Source: Oscillospiraceae bacterium (GTDB taxonomy: Bacteria; Bacillota; Clostridia; UMGS1810). From it: a DNA stretch of 64,000 nt. The notes beneath the pieces were generated by a model. It was not told the DNA's origin, made no database searches, and worked only from the letters and a program-made list of their open reading frames with translations. The stretch covers positions 62,001-126,000 of the forward strand of contig SVJU01000002.1 in assembly GCA_015068825.1 (NCBI GenBank). Reading direction: 5' to 3'. The translations under genes were made by a program, and so were the position numbers. Shown piece by piece: positions 1-11,338 of the stretch (within the stretch, counting starts at the first letter, position 1; the number at the start of each line of letters is the position of its first letter).

Positions 1-796
1 TTTTTCCTTTTTTCTTGCTTCCCTTAACTGTAACTTTTGTTCCAAGCGCGCTTTCTGCTCTTTTTTCAAAATCCATAAATGCAAGCTTTAAGTTTAAATC
101 TTCTTTCTTTTCTTTTTTTACTTTTTTCTTGCCTTCAGGATTTTCCTTTATAAGTCTTTCAAGCTCACGAACCGATAAATTTTCATCTATTACAGTCTGA
201 GCATAACTTTCCTGCAAATCCTCGTTATCCACAGAAAGCAGTACCTTTGCATGCCCTACCGATATTTTATCCTGTTCTAAAAGACGGCATACCTTTGTTG
301 TTAAATTTAATAATCTTAAAGAGTTTGCAATTGAAGAACGGGATTTGCTTACCTTTTGCGAAATCATTTCCTGGGTTAAATCAAACTCATCCATAAGCAT
401 TTTATAACCTTTTGCTTCTTCAATCGGATTTAAATCCTCTCTTTGAAGGTTTTCAATAAGCGCAACCTCCTGAATTTGTTGATGAGTAAAATCCTTTATA
501 ATTGCAGGAATTGTTTTTTTGCCGGCAATTTTTGATGCTCTCCATCTTCTTTCACCTGCAATAATTTTATAAAAACCGTTTTCCTGTTTTTTAACTAAAA
601 TAGGTGTTATAACACCATGTTCTTTAATTGATGCCGCCAAATCATGAAGTTTTTCTTCATCAAAACTGTGTCTTGGCTGATTTTTATTTGGCTCTACATC
701 AACGATTTTAAGCTCTACAACAGTTGGATTACTATGATTTAAATCGGTATCCATTATAAGAGAACCAAGTCCCTTTCCTAAACCATTTTTAAGCAT
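1..796 (-). CDS. parB: Chromosome partition protein ParB (Spo0J), C-terminus cut by window edge
   Basis: ParB loads at parS near the origin, slides as a CTP-dependent clamp and recruits SMC. About 265 residues are visible. The N-terminal stretch LGKGLGSLI is typical of ParB. The CTP-binding arginine patch GERRWRA is at residues 81-87, followed by ENLQREDLNPIEEA at about 115-128 and a helix-turn-helix around 138-165. The start ATG (794-796) overlaps the end of parA by 8 bases, so the two are translationally coupled. The reading frame is open to base 1; only the last part of the C-terminal dimerisation domain is missing. A matching parS lies just upstream of parA at 1686-1701. Confidence 0.96.
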   Translation of the reverse strand, partial: MLKNGLGKGLGSLIMDTDLNHSNPTVVELKIVDVEPNKNQPRHSFDEEKLHDLAASIKEHGVITPILVKKQENGFYKIIAGERRWRASKIAGKKTIPAIIKDFTHQQIQEVALIENLQREDLNPIEEAKGYKMLMDEFDLTQEMISQKVSKSRSSIANSLRLLNLTTKVCRLLEQDKISVGHAKVLLSVDNEDLQESYAQTVIDENLSVRELERLIKENPEGKKKVKKEKKEDLNLKLAFMDFEKRAESALGTKVTVKGSKKKGK

Positions 797-1568
797 TTTT
801 TGACACCTCATTTCTTTCTATAACCTCATTTGCAAGCTTAATGTAGCTTTCTGCACCCTTTGAGTTTTCATCATAAACTGTTATGGGTTGTCCGTAGCTT
901 GGTGCCTCGCTAAGCCTCACATTTCGGGGAATTACAGCAGAATAAACCTTTTTGGGATAATATTTTTTCACTTCATCTGCAACCTGAATAGAAAGATTTG
1001 TTCGTGCATCAAACATTGTTAAAAGAACGCCTTCTATGTCAAGTGACGGATTTAAGCCTTTTTTAACCTGTCTGATTGTTTTTATGAGCTGACTTAAACC
1101 CTCAAGTGCGTAATATTCGCATTGAATAGGTATTAAAATTGTATCGGTGCAAACAAATGCGTTTAATGTTAAAAGTCCAAGAGATGGCGGACAATCTATT
1201 ATAATATAGTCGTATTTTTCTTTTACCTTTGCCATTGCAATTTTAAGGCAATTTTCTCGGTCATCAACGCCAACAAGTTCAATTTCTGCACCTGCAAGAT
1301 TTATATTTGACGGACAAACCGATAAATTTGCAAATTCTGTAACTATTGTAGCATCGTCAATTTCGGCATTATTTACCAATACATCATAAACCGACTTTAT
1401 GTTTTCATCTTTTTCAACACCAACACCGCTTGTAGCATTTCCCTGCGGGTCAAGGTCTATTAAAAGCACTTTTTTACCGCATTCGCCAAGCGCTGCACTT
1501 AAATTTATAGAAGTGGTTGTTTTGCCAACACCGCCTTTTTGATTGGCAACAGCAATACATTTACCCAT
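789..1568 (-). CDS. parA: Chromosome partition ATPase ParA (Soj)
   Basis: This is a MinD/ParA-type ATPase of 259 residues, the usual length for chromosomal Soj. It dimerises on DNA with ATP, is turned over by ParB, and in Firmicutes also controls DnaA. The deviant Walker A KGGVGKTTT is at residues 11-19, LLIDLDPQGNAT is at about 35-46, and YIIIDCPPSLGLL follows near 118-130. It is the first gene of the parA-parB pair on the minus strand. The leader between it and the thioesterase gene contains parS. In most Firmicutes parAB lies on the other side of dnaA, beside mnmG; here it follows gyrA. Confidence 0.96.
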   Translation of the reverse strand: MGKCIAVANQKGGVGKTTTSINLSAALGECGKKVLLIDLDPQGNATSGVGVEKDENIKSVYDVLVNNAEIDDATIVTEFANLSVCPSNINLAGAEIELVGVDDRENCLKIAMAKVKEKYDYIIIDCPPSLGLLTLNAFVCTDTILIPIQCEYYALEGLSQLIKTIRQVKKGLNPSLDIEGVLLTMFDARTNLSIQVADEVKKYYPKKVYSAVIPRNVRLSEAPSYGQPITVYDENSKGAESYIKLANEVIERNEVSKNA

Positions 1569-1677
1569 TATTTCACCTCATATATATAAACATAAATATA
1601 TTTTTATTTAACAAAAGTAATTATACCACAATATTATATAAAAGTGCAATAGTTATAATCAAAATTTTAAGATAAAA

Positions 1678-1707
1678 CAAAAAAATGTTCCACGTGGAAC
1701 ATTTTTG
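1678..1707 (-). terminator. Rho-independent terminator built on parS
   Basis: Read on the minus strand, the parS palindrome lies within an A-tract/T-tract pair: AAAAATGTTCC, ACGT, GGAACATTTTTTT. This makes an intrinsic terminator directly after the thioesterase stop codon (1709-1711). The same bases therefore look like both partition site and transcript end. Confidence 0.6.
1686..1701. promoter_or_regulatory. parS: parS centromere site
   Basis: TGTTCCACGTGGAACA is a perfect 16-bp palindrome and fits the known bacterial parS consensus (TGTTNCACGTGNAACA). It lies upstream of parA, about 8 kb from the DnaA-box cluster, where ParB would be expected to nucleate. No second copy was noticed by eye. 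Confidence 0.93.
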
Positions 1708-1708
1708 T

Positions 1709-2182
1709 TTAAAAGTTTTCTATTTGTCGTTTTTTTCTTAATTCATAGCGCCTTTTTGCCTTTGCATATTCCCTCTGTTCTTCTTTTGTTTCCAATAAAA
1801 GACGCGGAACTTCTTTTGGATTTTTATTTTCGTCTACTGCAACCATAACAAGATATGCTTTATTTACTCTTTTTCGCTCACCTTCAAGGTTTTCTACCAT
1901 TGTATCAACTCTTATTTCCATACTTGTTTTGCCCACAAAGGTAACTTTTCCCTCTAAAACAAGTAAATCGTTTATGTTTGCACTTTCCTCAAAATTAAGC
2001 TTATCTACCATTACAGTAACTACATTTGAATTTGCATGACGCCTTGCAACAACGGCAGCTACCACATCAATCCATTCCATAAGCTGACCGCCAAAAAGCC
2101 TTCTCTGACCATTTATATGCTGAGGCATTACTATTTCAACATGCTGTGTTAACGAGTCAGAAACTTTTTTCTCCAAAATCAT
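1709..2182 (-). CDS. Acyl-CoA thioesterase, hotdog fold (YciA/BACH type)
   Basis: The predicted product (157 aa) is a single-hotdog acyl-CoA thioesterase that hydrolyses acyl-CoA to fatty acid and CoA in the cytosol. The family motif is seen at residues 24-40: NGQRRLFGGQLMEWIDV, with the acidic residue after the W (D39). A second conserved strand, GKVTFVGKTSMEIRVDTMVE, follows. The C-terminus is highly charged (KEEQREYAKAKRRYELRKKR). It lies between gyrA (75 bases upstream) and parA, and ends in a terminator formed by parS. The substrate chain length cannot be read from the sequence. Confidence 0.87.
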   Translation of the reverse strand: MILEKKVSDSLTQHVEIVMPQHINGQRRLFGGQLMEWIDVVAAVVARRHANSNVVTVMVDKLNFEESANINDLLVLEGKVTFVGKTSMEIRVDTMVENLEGERKRVNKAYLVMVAVDENKNPKEVPRLLLETKEEQREYAKAKRRYELRKKRQIENF

Positions 2183-2200
2183 AGCTTTTCCCCCTAAATT

Positions 2201-2238
2201 ATATAGCCATTAGAGAAATAACCTCTAATGACTATATA
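2201..2238. terminator. Hairpin between gyrA and thioesterase gene
   Basis: The long inverted repeat ATATAGCCATTAGAG / CTCTAATGACTATAT has a 7-base loop and one mismatch. Only a weak T-tract follows on the minus strand, so it may attenuate rather than end gyrA transcription. It lies just upstream of the thioesterase start region. Confidence 0.4.
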
Positions 2239-2257
2239 TTTTACACATATTTTTAAA

Positions 2258-4783
2258 TTATTCCTGGTTTTCAACAGTTTCCACACTGTTTTCCACAGGT
2301 TCTTCTTGTTCAATTTCCTGCTCTTCTTCTTTTTCGGTTAAAGCAGTTGAAACAACTTTTACGCCTTCAGCAAGACGCATAACTCTTACACCCTGTGTAG
2401 TTCTGCCAAATTTGCTGATTTCTTCTGTAGCGGTTCTTATAATTATACCATCAGATGTAATAATCATAATATCGCTATCTTCTTTAACAATGCTGATACC
2501 CGCAACAGAACCGGTTTTTTCGGTAATTTTGTATCCAAACAAACCTTTACCTCCACGGTTTTGTATTTTAAATTCAGATAAATCTGTCTTTTTACCATAA
2601 CCGTTTTCGGTAATTGTAAGTAAAACTGCATCGTCTTCACAACAGCCTGCACCAACAACAACATCATCATCTTTAAGTGAAATTGCTCTTACACCTGTTG
2701 CACCTCTGCCCATAGGACGAACATCTTTTTCTTTAAATCTTATACACATACCGTCTTTTGTAGCAATAATAATGTTATTATCACCATTTGTAATTTCAAC
2801 ATGTATAAGCTCATCTTCTTCTCTTAAACCAATTGCAATAAGTCCGCCTTTTCTTGCAGTATCATAATCGGTTAAGTTTGTCTTTTTAATAACACCTTTT
2901 TTAGTTATCATTGTTAAATATTTATTTTCTTCAAACTCTTTAACAGGAATGATAGCAGTAATTTTTTCATCTTTTTCAATTGGAAGAAGATTAACAATTG
3001 CACTTCCTTTAGCATGTCTTGACGCTTCTGGAATCTGATATGTTTTTAATTTATAAACTCTTCCTCTGTTTGTAAAGAACATAATATAGTTGTGTGTTGA
3101 TGTTACAAATATTCTTTCAACAAAGTCCTCATCTCTTGTGCTAAGACCCGATATTCCTCTTCCGCCACGGTGCTGAACCTTGTATGTATCGGAAGCAAGG
3201 CGTTTTACATAACCAAAATGAGTCATTGTAACAACATTATCTTCTTGGGCAATTAAATCCTCATCTTCAATATCAATAATACCATTTTCAATTGATGTAA
3301 GTCTTTCATCGCCATACTTATCTCTTATTTCAATAAGTTCTTCTTTAATCTTTTCAAATAGCTTTTTCTCATCAGCAAGAAGCTGTTTGTATTCATCTGC
3401 ACGAGCACTTAATTCTGCATATTCGTTCTCAATTTTTTCGCCGTTTAGTCGTTGCAATTGAGATAATTTCATATCAAGAACGCTTTGTGCCTGAATATCA
3501 GAAAAACCAAATCTTTCCATAAGTCTTTCTTTAGCGTCATCATAAGAATTTCTGATAACCTCAATAACCTCGTCAATGTTTGCGAGTGCAATTCTTAATC
3601 CCTCTAAAATGTGCATTCTTGCAAGTGCTTTATCAAGGTCAAATTTTGTTCTTCTTGTAACAATATCCTTCTGGAACTGAATGAAATTATCAAGAATTTC
3701 TTTAAGTCCCATAGTTTTTGGTTTTCCGTCACAAATAGCAATCATATTGATTGAAAAGCTATCCTGCAAACGGGTAAATTTAAATAATTTATTAAGTACA
3801 ACCTGAGGATTAACATCTCTTTTAAGTGAAATTTCAAGTCTTATACCAACCCTGTCAGATGAATGGTCATCAATATCGTGTAAACCGTCAATTTTCTTTT
3901 CTTTAACAAGGTTTGCAATAGATTCAACAAGCATTTTTTTGTTTACCTGATACGGAAGTTCAGTAACAATAATAGATGATGTTCCATCTTTATGCTCTTC
4001 AATCTCAGTTTTTGCTCTTACAATAACCTTACCTCTACCGGTCTGATAAGCACTTCTTATACCGCTTCTTCCCATAATAGAAGCTTTTGTTGGAAAATCA
4101 GGACCTTTAATATATTCCATTAAATCTTCAACAGAAATCATTGGGTCGTCAATCTGTGCAATAACACCATTTAAAACCTCTGTTAAGTTATGAGGCGGAA
4201 TGTTTGTTGCCATACCAACAGCAATACCCGAGCTACCATTTATAAGAAGTGTAGGAATTCTTGTTGGAAGAACAGTAGGTTCTTTTCTTTTTTCGTCAAA
4301 GTTAGGTATAAAATCAACAGTATTCTTTTCAATATCGTTAAGAAGAAGATTAGCAACCTTGCTCATTCTTGCTTCTGTATAACGGTATGCAGCCGGGGGG
4401 TCACCGTCCACCGAACCAAAGTTACCGTGACCATCAATTAAAGGATATCTTAACGAGAAATCCTGCGCCATTCTTACAAGCGCATCATACGCAGATGCGT
4501 CACCATGCGGATGATATCTACCAATAACATTACCTACAGTTGTAGCAGATTTAAAGAACGGCTTATCGCTTGTTAAATGCTCCTCGTACATAGCGTACAA
4601 AATTCTTCTGTGAACAGGTTTTAAACCATCACGAACATCTGGAAGAGCACGGCTTACAATTACGCTCATTGCATAATCAATAAACGCCTCACGCATTCTT
4701 TGTTCAATATCTACATCAACAATAGTTTGTGTATCAAAATATTCTTCAAAATGAGAATCTTCGTATTTTTTATTCTTAGCCAT
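2258..4783 (-). CDS. gyrA: DNA gyrase subunit A
   Basis: GyrA is the breakage-reunion subunit of gyrase, which introduces negative supercoils as GyrA2GyrB2. The 841-residue product has the winged-helix/tower core, with the active-site tyrosine in RYTEARM (Y135). Its C-terminal beta-pinwheel has repeated RGG(K/R)G turns, including the GyrA-box-like QNRGGKG that is diagnostic of gyrase rather than topoisomerase IV. The tail is strongly acidic. The quinolone-determining region reads [10 protein letters not shown], with alanine (A96) where E. coli has Ser83. The ribosome site CGGAGGC lies 10 bases before ATG. It follows gyrB by 24 bases. Confidence 0.98.
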   Translation of the reverse strand: MAKNKKYEDSHFEEYFDTQTIVDVDIEQRMREAFIDYAMSVIVSRALPDVRDGLKPVHRRILYAMYEEHLTSDKPFFKSATTVGNVIGRYHPHGDASAYDALVRMAQDFSLRYPLIDGHGNFGSVDGDPPAAYRYTEARMSKVANLLLNDIEKNTVDFIPNFDEKRKEPTVLPTRIPTLLINGSSGIAVGMATNIPPHNLTEVLNGVIAQIDDPMISVEDLMEYIKGPDFPTKASIMGRSGIRSAYQTGRGKVIVRAKTEIEEHKDGTSSIIVTELPYQVNKKMLVESIANLVKEKKIDGLHDIDDHSSDRVGIRLEISLKRDVNPQVVLNKLFKFTRLQDSFSINMIAICDGKPKTMGLKEILDNFIQFQKDIVTRRTKFDLDKALARMHILEGLRIALANIDEVIEVIRNSYDDAKERLMERFGFSDIQAQSVLDMKLSQLQRLNGEKIENEYAELSARADEYKQLLADEKKLFEKIKEELIEIRDKYGDERLTSIENGIIDIEDEDLIAQEDNVVTMTHFGYVKRLASDTYKVQHRGGRGISGLSTRDEDFVERIFVTSTHNYIMFFTNRGRVYKLKTYQIPEASRHAKGSAIVNLLPIEKDEKITAIIPVKEFEENKYLTMITKKGVIKKTNLTDYDTARKGGLIAIGLREEDELIHVEITNGDNNIIIATKDGMCIRFKEKDVRPMGRGATGVRAISLKDDDVVVGAGCCEDDAVLLTITENGYGKKTDLSEFKIQNRGGKGLFGYKITEKTGSVAGISIVKEDSDIMIITSDGIIIRTATEEISKFGRTTQGVRVMRLAEGVKVVSTALTEKEEEQEIEQEEPVENSVETVENQE

Positions 4784-4807
4784 AAACTAAATGCCTCCGA
4801 TTTATCT

Positions 4808-6769
<1,962 letters not shown>

Positions 6770-6818
6770 TTATTTCATTTCAATTTAACCTCAATTTTTC
6801 AGGAAAAATCGGAAAGTT

Positions 6819-7088
6819 TTATATATTAAACATATTTTTGCTGTTTGCCCTTTTTAAAAGAGTTGATGTTGCAATAGGCGAAATATAAAGCTTTTTTTCG
6901 TTTTTATCATCTACCAGAACATACGATTTAGGTAAATTTTCAACATCAACATTTATAACATTTCCGCTTCTTTCTTCATTTTTTAAAAACTCTTTTGTTA
7001 TTTTAGATAAAGAGGAGGTTTCCATATCCATAATTGCAATGATATCGTCTTTTTTAACCACAATATCTGCACCTAAATGCAAAAACAT
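6819..7088 (-). CDS. remB: RemB/YaaB-type DUF370 protein
   Basis: This 89-residue protein belongs to the DUF370 family, found beside recF and gyrB in many Firmicutes origins. MFLHLGADIVVKKDDIIAIMD is the conserved start of the family. In Bacillus the related RemA is a DNA-binding activator of matrix genes, and YaaB/RemB shares its fold; the role here is inferred. The gene starts 3 bases after the recF stop, so it is translationally linked to recF. The gap to gyrB (6731-6818) has only weak promoter-like matches. Confidence 0.85.
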   Translation of the reverse strand: MFLHLGADIVVKKDDIIAIMDMETSSLSKITKEFLKNEERSGNVINVDVENLPKSYVLVDDKNEKKLYISPIATSTLLKRANSKNMFNI

Positions 7089-7091
7089 TTT

Positions 7092-8171
7092 TTAAAAATC
7101 CTCCTTTTTTGCACTTCCTTTATCAACCTTAAAATAAAAAATATTATCTGTATCGATTTTTTCTTTTTCGGTTGATGTAATAAAGGTTTGCTTATCTTTA
7201 ATTTTTTCAAAAAGAAATTCTCTTCTTTTTTTGTCAATTTCGCTTGTGATATCATCAAACAAAAGAACCGGATATTCACCGCAAATTTCTTTTATAACCT
7301 CACATTCAGCAAGTTTTAAAGATAAAACCGAAGTTCTTATCTGTCCCTGTGAGCCATATTGCTTTATGTTTTTACCATTGATAAAAAGCGAAAAATCATC
7401 TCTGTGAGGGCCTGTAAGACTAAAGCCTATATCTTTTTCCTTTTCAATGTTTTTATTCATTAAATCAAAAATATAAGCCTTATCGTCAAACTTTTCCTTT
7501 ACAGAAGGATTATAAAATATTTCAAGATTTTCTTTTCCGCCCGAAATTTCACTTTGAAATTGTTTAAGATGCGGTGCTAAATTATTTATCATTAAATTTC
7601 TGTATTTAAAAATTATATGTGCATACTCAGATAAGCTTTGATTCCACACAAACAAAAGATTATCATCATTTTGTCTTGATTTTAAAAAGAAATTCTTTTG
7701 TTTTAAAATTTTATAATAATTTATTAAATATTTAAAATAAACAGGATAAATTGAAGATATAAAAACATCTAAAAAATGTCGTCTTTCCCCAGGACCTTCT
7801 TTTATTAAATTAAGATGGTCGGGAGTAAAAATAACTGCCTTTAAAAACCCTACAATTTCGCTTAATTTTTTAATACTTATTCCGTTTAAAGATATAATTT
7901 TTTCTTCGTTTAAAATAATTTTTGCATTATTTTTAGATTTTTGTGTATCAAAATAAATTAAAATTTCAGCTTCTTCTTCGCCAAATAAAATAATTTCCTT
8001 TTCTTTTGCACCTTTAAACGATTTACCTGTGCAAAAAAAGTAAAGAGCTTCTATAATATTGGTTTTACCTTGTCCGTTTTCGCCATAGATATAGTTGATT
8101 CCATTGCAAAAAGATATGTTTTCACTTTTATAATTTCTGAAATTTTTAACACTAAGATTATTTATTTTCAA
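7092..8171 (-). CDS. recF: DNA replication and repair protein RecF
   Basis: RecF is an SMC-like ATPase that loads RecA at gaps with RecO and RecR. The Walker A motif GENGQGKTN is at residues 30-38. The signature-like SQGQIRTSVLSLKLAE and the Walker B VLLFDDITSEID are near the C-terminal end. The 359-residue length is typical. It lies in the standard order dnaN, yaaA, recF, remB, gyrB. The start ATG is 2 bases after the stop of the S4-domain gene. Confidence 0.96.
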   Translation of the reverse strand: MKINNLSVKNFRNYKSENISFCNGINYIYGENGQGKTNIIEALYFFCTGKSFKGAKEKEIILFGEEEAEILIYFDTQKSKNNAKIILNEEKIISLNGISIKKLSEIVGFLKAVIFTPDHLNLIKEGPGERRHFLDVFISSIYPVYFKYLINYYKILKQKNFFLKSRQNDDNLLFVWNQSLSEYAHIIFKYRNLMINNLAPHLKQFQSEISGGKENLEIFYNPSVKEKFDDKAYIFDLMNKNIEKEKDIGFSLTGPHRDDFSLFINGKNIKQYGSQGQIRTSVLSLKLAECEVIKEICGEYPVLLFDDITSEIDKKRREFLFEKIKDKQTFITSTEKEKIDTDNIFYFKVDKGSAKKEDF

Positions 8172-8173
8172 AA

Positions 8174-8392
8174 TTATTCAACCTTTAATAAAATTTCCTG
8201 ACCTTCGTAAGATATTAAAATTTCATCTTCAGGATAGATTTTTCTGCCGCGTCTTGTTTCAACTTCGCCATTTACAGATACAAAACCGTCAACAATTAAA
8301 ATTCTTGCATCAGTTCCGTCAGATACCACATCGGCATATTTTAAAAGCTGCTGAAGTTTTATAAACGGTGTATTTATTTTAATTATTTCCAT
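8174..8392 (-). CDS. yaaA: S4-domain RNA-binding protein (YaaA type)
   Basis: This is a small S4-like RNA-binding protein of 72 residues, found between dnaN and recF across Firmicutes. The S4 pattern is seen in ILIVDGFVSVNGEVETRRGRKIYPED, with the N-V-N-G turn and basic RRGRK segment. It may act in ribosome assembly, but its target is unknown. There is no strong ribosome site next to the ATG; the nearest AGGAA lies in the end of dnaN, 14 bases away, so coupling to dnaN translation is likely. Confidence 0.88.
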   Translation of the reverse strand: MEIIKINTPFIKLQQLLKYADVVSDGTDARILIVDGFVSVNGEVETRRGRKIYPEDEILISYEGQEILLKVE

Positions 8393-8406
8393 TTTTTTTT
8401 AAATTC

Positions 8407-9513
8407 CTATCTTTTAAATTCTCTTGGAAGTACCATATAAAAATACTCGTCACCTTCTAAAGGTCTTATAACAAGCGGTGATTTTGCATTAGAAAATTCC
8501 ATAATAATATCATCGCCTGATGATGCTTTTAAAGCATCTAAGAAAAACTTACTTCCAAGTCCAATCTGAAGTGATGTTGCAGTTTGTTCAATTTCTATTT
8601 CTTCGTGGAAATTACCTTTTTTAGAAACACAGTCAACACTCATAACACCGCCGTCAATATCAAGTATTATAGGAAGACGCGAATCGTCGTAGTTTATAAT
8701 AATTGATGCTCTTTCAACAGTTTGTGTAATAAGTCTTCTGTCCATTTTAATAGAAATTTCTTTTGACTGTGGAATAAACTGTTCGTATTTAATATATTCA
8801 CCACTCATAAGGCAGGCAACAATAACACAGTTATCAAATTTAAAAACAACATTGTTCTGGCTAAGAGTTATTTCAACTTCTGTTTCGTCATCTCTGAGTA
8901 TTTTTAGAACCTCGTTTAAAATTCTGCCTTTTATAATAAACGAAAATTCGTCGTTTCTTTCTTTAATAGGCATTTTTCTTATAGCCATACGATAACCGTC
9001 AATAGATACTAATTGCATTTCATTTTTATAAATTTCAAATTTAAGACCTGTTAAAATTGGTCTTGATTCATCCTGAGCAACTGCAAAAACAGTATCTCTT
9101 ACAATATCTTTAAATTCTTTAGATTCAAAAACTAAAGTTCTGTCGTTATAAAGAATTGGAAATTCAGGATATTCCTTTGCATTCATACCTGCAATATTGA
9201 ATTTATTTTTTGTTGTATAAATTGTAGCTTCGTCTTTTTCGTTAATATCAATATTTATTGCACCGTCATCAGATTTTCTTATAATGTCTGAAAACATTCT
9301 TGCATCAACAACTGTTTCGCCAGGCTGAAGTACAGTAGCATCAATTTTGCACATTATAGAAATTTCAAGATTTGTAGCTCTTAAGGTTAAACCTTCGCCA
9401 TTGGCTTCAAGCTTTATTCCTCTTAATATTTCAAGTCCGTTCTGAGCATTTGTTGCTTTTGAAACATTGTTTACAGCATTTAAAAGTTCTTCTTTTGAAC
9501 AATAGAATTTCAT
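8407..9513 (-). CDS. dnaN: DNA polymerase III sliding clamp (beta subunit)
   Basis: The beta clamp encircles DNA and tethers polymerase III. The 368-residue product has the three repeated clamp domains, begins MKFYCSKEELLNAVNNVSKAT and ends in the conserved IRPLEGDEYFYMVLPREF-type tail that lines the peptide-binding groove. AAAGGAG lies upstream of the ATG. It follows dnaA across a 321-base gap that holds the DnaA-box cluster. Confidence 0.97.
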   Translation of the reverse strand: MKFYCSKEELLNAVNNVSKATNAQNGLEILRGIKLEANGEGLTLRATNLEISIMCKIDATVLQPGETVVDARMFSDIIRKSDDGAINIDINEKDEATIYTTKNKFNIAGMNAKEYPEFPILYNDRTLVFESKEFKDIVRDTVFAVAQDESRPILTGLKFEIYKNEMQLVSIDGYRMAIRKMPIKERNDEFSFIIKGRILNEVLKILRDDETEVEITLSQNNVVFKFDNCVIVACLMSGEYIKYEQFIPQSKEISIKMDRRLITQTVERASIIINYDDSRLPIILDIDGGVMSVDCVSKKGNFHEEIEIEQTATSLQIGLGSKFFLDALKASSGDDIIMEFSNAKSPLVIRPLEGDEYFYMVLPREFKR

Positions 9514-9834
9514 TTTAAAAACTCCTTTAAGGTAATACTTATTATTTATATATTTTAATAATAGAATAATATATAATAATATAATTAAATTTTAAGTAGT
9601 TATATTTATAGGGATTGTGTATACTGTGGAAAAGTATTTAAAACCCAATATACAAAACAAAAAAGCCTGTTTAAAAATATGTTTATGAATATGTACTTTA
9701 ATCCACACAATCAACAGTAAGAATTTTTGATATTTTAAAAATTTAAAATTCACCTGTGGATAACATAAGGTTATCAACATTTTGTGGAAAACATCATTAA
9801 AAATTTGTGGATATGTGGAAAACAAGGGTGTGGA
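9514..9834. other. oriC: Replication origin (oriC) between dnaA and dnaN
   Basis: The gap holds a cluster of DnaA-box sequences and an extreme AT block. The perfect box TGTGGATAA is at 9755-9763. Near matches are TTATCAACA (9771-9779), TAATCCACA (9699-9707), TGTGGATAT (9806-9814), TGTGGATTA (9829-9837, reaching into the dnaA stop) and three copies of TGTGGAAAA (9625-9633, 9783-9791, 9814-9822). Bases 9540-9600 are almost only A and T and are the likely unwinding element. This matches the dnaA-dnaN part of bipartite Firmicutes origins. No comparable box cluster was seen upstream of dnaA. Confidence 0.88.
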
Positions 9835-11175
9835 TTATTTATTTTTAATATTTTTAATAATATCATCTATAAGATGCTTTACTGTTGAATCGTTGTAAAT
9901 ATCATCTTCAATTTTTTTAATGCCATGAAGAACTGTAGAATGGTCTTTTTTGCCGAGTGCCTGAGCAATTTTAGGCGAAGACATTTCGGTTATTTCACGC
10001 ATTATATACATTGCAATTTGTCTTGCATAAGCAATTTCATTTGTTCTTTTTGAGCTTGTGAGTGAATTTTCTTTTAAATTAAAATGCTTTTCAACTGCTA
10101 AAATAATGCTTGCCGGGGTTACAATTCCTGCATTTACAATATTAAAATCAGCAAGTGCTTTGTCTATAACCTCAATGGTTAAGCCTTCTTTAGATAAGCC
10201 TTTTAATACGGTTATTTTTTTGATTGCACCTTCTAATTCTCTTACATTTGATGTAATTTTTGATGCAATATAGTTAATATTATCATCGCTTATATCAAGA
10301 TTAAACTGTTCTGCTTTTTGTTTAAGTATTGCAGCTCTTGTTTCAAAATCGGGCTGCTGAATTTCAAAAATAAGTCCGCTTTCAAAACGCGATCTTAATC
10401 TTTGCTCCAAAGTATGCATTTCTTTAGGAGGGCGGTCACTTGATATAACAACCTGTTTATTTGCCATAAAAAGTGTATTGAAGGTGTGGAAAAATTCTTC
10501 CTGACTTGTTGTTTTTCCACCTATAAACTGAATATCGTCAATAATCAAAACATCAATAGTTCTGTATTTATTTCTGAATTCTTCATTTTTATTTTCTTTA
10601 ATAGAGTTAATAAGCTCGTTTACAAACTGCTCGCACGAAACATACAAAACCTTTTTTTCAGGATATGTTTTTAAAACCTGGTTACCAATTGCATTTATAA
10701 GATGTGTTTTGCCAAGTCCAACACCTCCGTAAACAAAAAACGGGTTGTATAAAATAGAAGGTGCTTCTGCAACAGCAAGTGCGGCTGCCTGAGCAAATTT
10801 GTTTGACTGACCGATAATGTAGTTATCAAATGTATAATTTGGGTTAAGCGGAGTAGATTCGTACTCCTGTTTTGTATCGGGTGTGTCAAAATCGGGAAGA
10901 ACAAGCGGTTTTAAGCCTTCTTCACCGTCAACAATAATATTTATTTCGTAGTCTTTATTTGTAATATAAAAAATTGAATTTTTAATAAGATCTAAATATC
11001 TTTCCGTAATCATAGTTTTATTTATAGGTGTGGGAACTTTTAGTGAAATTATATCGTCAGTTATGGTTACGGGAGTGATAGATTTAATCCATGTTTTGTA
11101 AGAAATCTGCTGGCCTTCAAAGTCTTCTTCAATAAGAGTAAGAGCTTCCTGCCAGATGGTTTCAAGTCTTTCCAT
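9835..11175 (-). CDS. dnaA: Chromosomal replication initiator DnaA
   Basis: DnaA is the AAA+ initiator that binds DnaA boxes and opens oriC. With the ATG at 11175 the product has 446 residues. Domain I is at 1-85, a linker at 90-110, Walker A GGVGLGKT at 150-157, Walker B VLIIDDIQF at 209-217, and the domain IV signature ending in HSTVLHGIKKIE. The start is set by GGGAGAA 6 bases upstream; an in-frame ATG at 11226 would add 17 hydrophobic residues lying inside the promoter leader and is rejected. A strong extended -10 promoter lies at 11242-11270. Confidence 0.98.
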   Translation of the reverse strand: MERLETIWQEALTLIEEDFEGQQISYKTWIKSITPVTITDDIISLKVPTPINKTMITERYLDLIKNSIFYITNKDYEINIIVDGEEGLKPLVLPDFDTPDTKQEYESTPLNPNYTFDNYIIGQSNKFAQAAALAVAEAPSILYNPFFVYGGVGLGKTHLINAIGNQVLKTYPEKKVLYVSCEQFVNELINSIKENKNEEFRNKYRTIDVLIIDDIQFIGGKTTSQEEFFHTFNTLFMANKQVVISSDRPPKEMHTLEQRLRSRFESGLIFEIQQPDFETRAAILKQKAEQFNLDISDDNINYIASKITSNVRELEGAIKKITVLKGLSKEGLTIEVIDKALADFNIVNAGIVTPASIILAVEKHFNLKENSLTSSKRTNEIAYARQIAMYIMREITEMSSPKIAQALGKKDHSTVLHGIKKIEDDIYNDSTVKHLIDDIIKNIKNK

Positions 11176-11241
11176 ATCTTTCTCCCTTCGTAAAAAAATA
11201 AAAATATATAAACTGATTTTAAGCATAAATATACATATAAA

Positions 11242-11270
11242 ATTATATCACAAATAACATAAAATTTCAA
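11242..11270 (-). promoter_or_regulatory. Sigma-A promoter of dnaA
   Basis: On the minus strand TTGAAA (11265-11270) and TATAAT (11242-11247) are 17 bases apart, with TG one base before the -10 (extended -10). It lies about 70 bases before the dnaA ATG. Confidence 0.75.
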
Positions 11271-11289
11271 GGAAATTTATAAAAAAATA

Positions 11290-11319
11290 TTGACAAAATA
11301 TAATATTATAAAGTATAGT
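11290..11319 (+). promoter_or_regulatory. Promoter of tRNA-Arg
   Basis: A perfect -35 TTGACA (11290-11295) and TATAGT (11314-11319) are 18 bases apart. The predicted start lies a few bases before the tRNA. It is back-to-back with the dnaA promoter. Confidence 0.65.
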
Positions 11320-11338
11320 ATAAGTTAGCCTTAAATGA

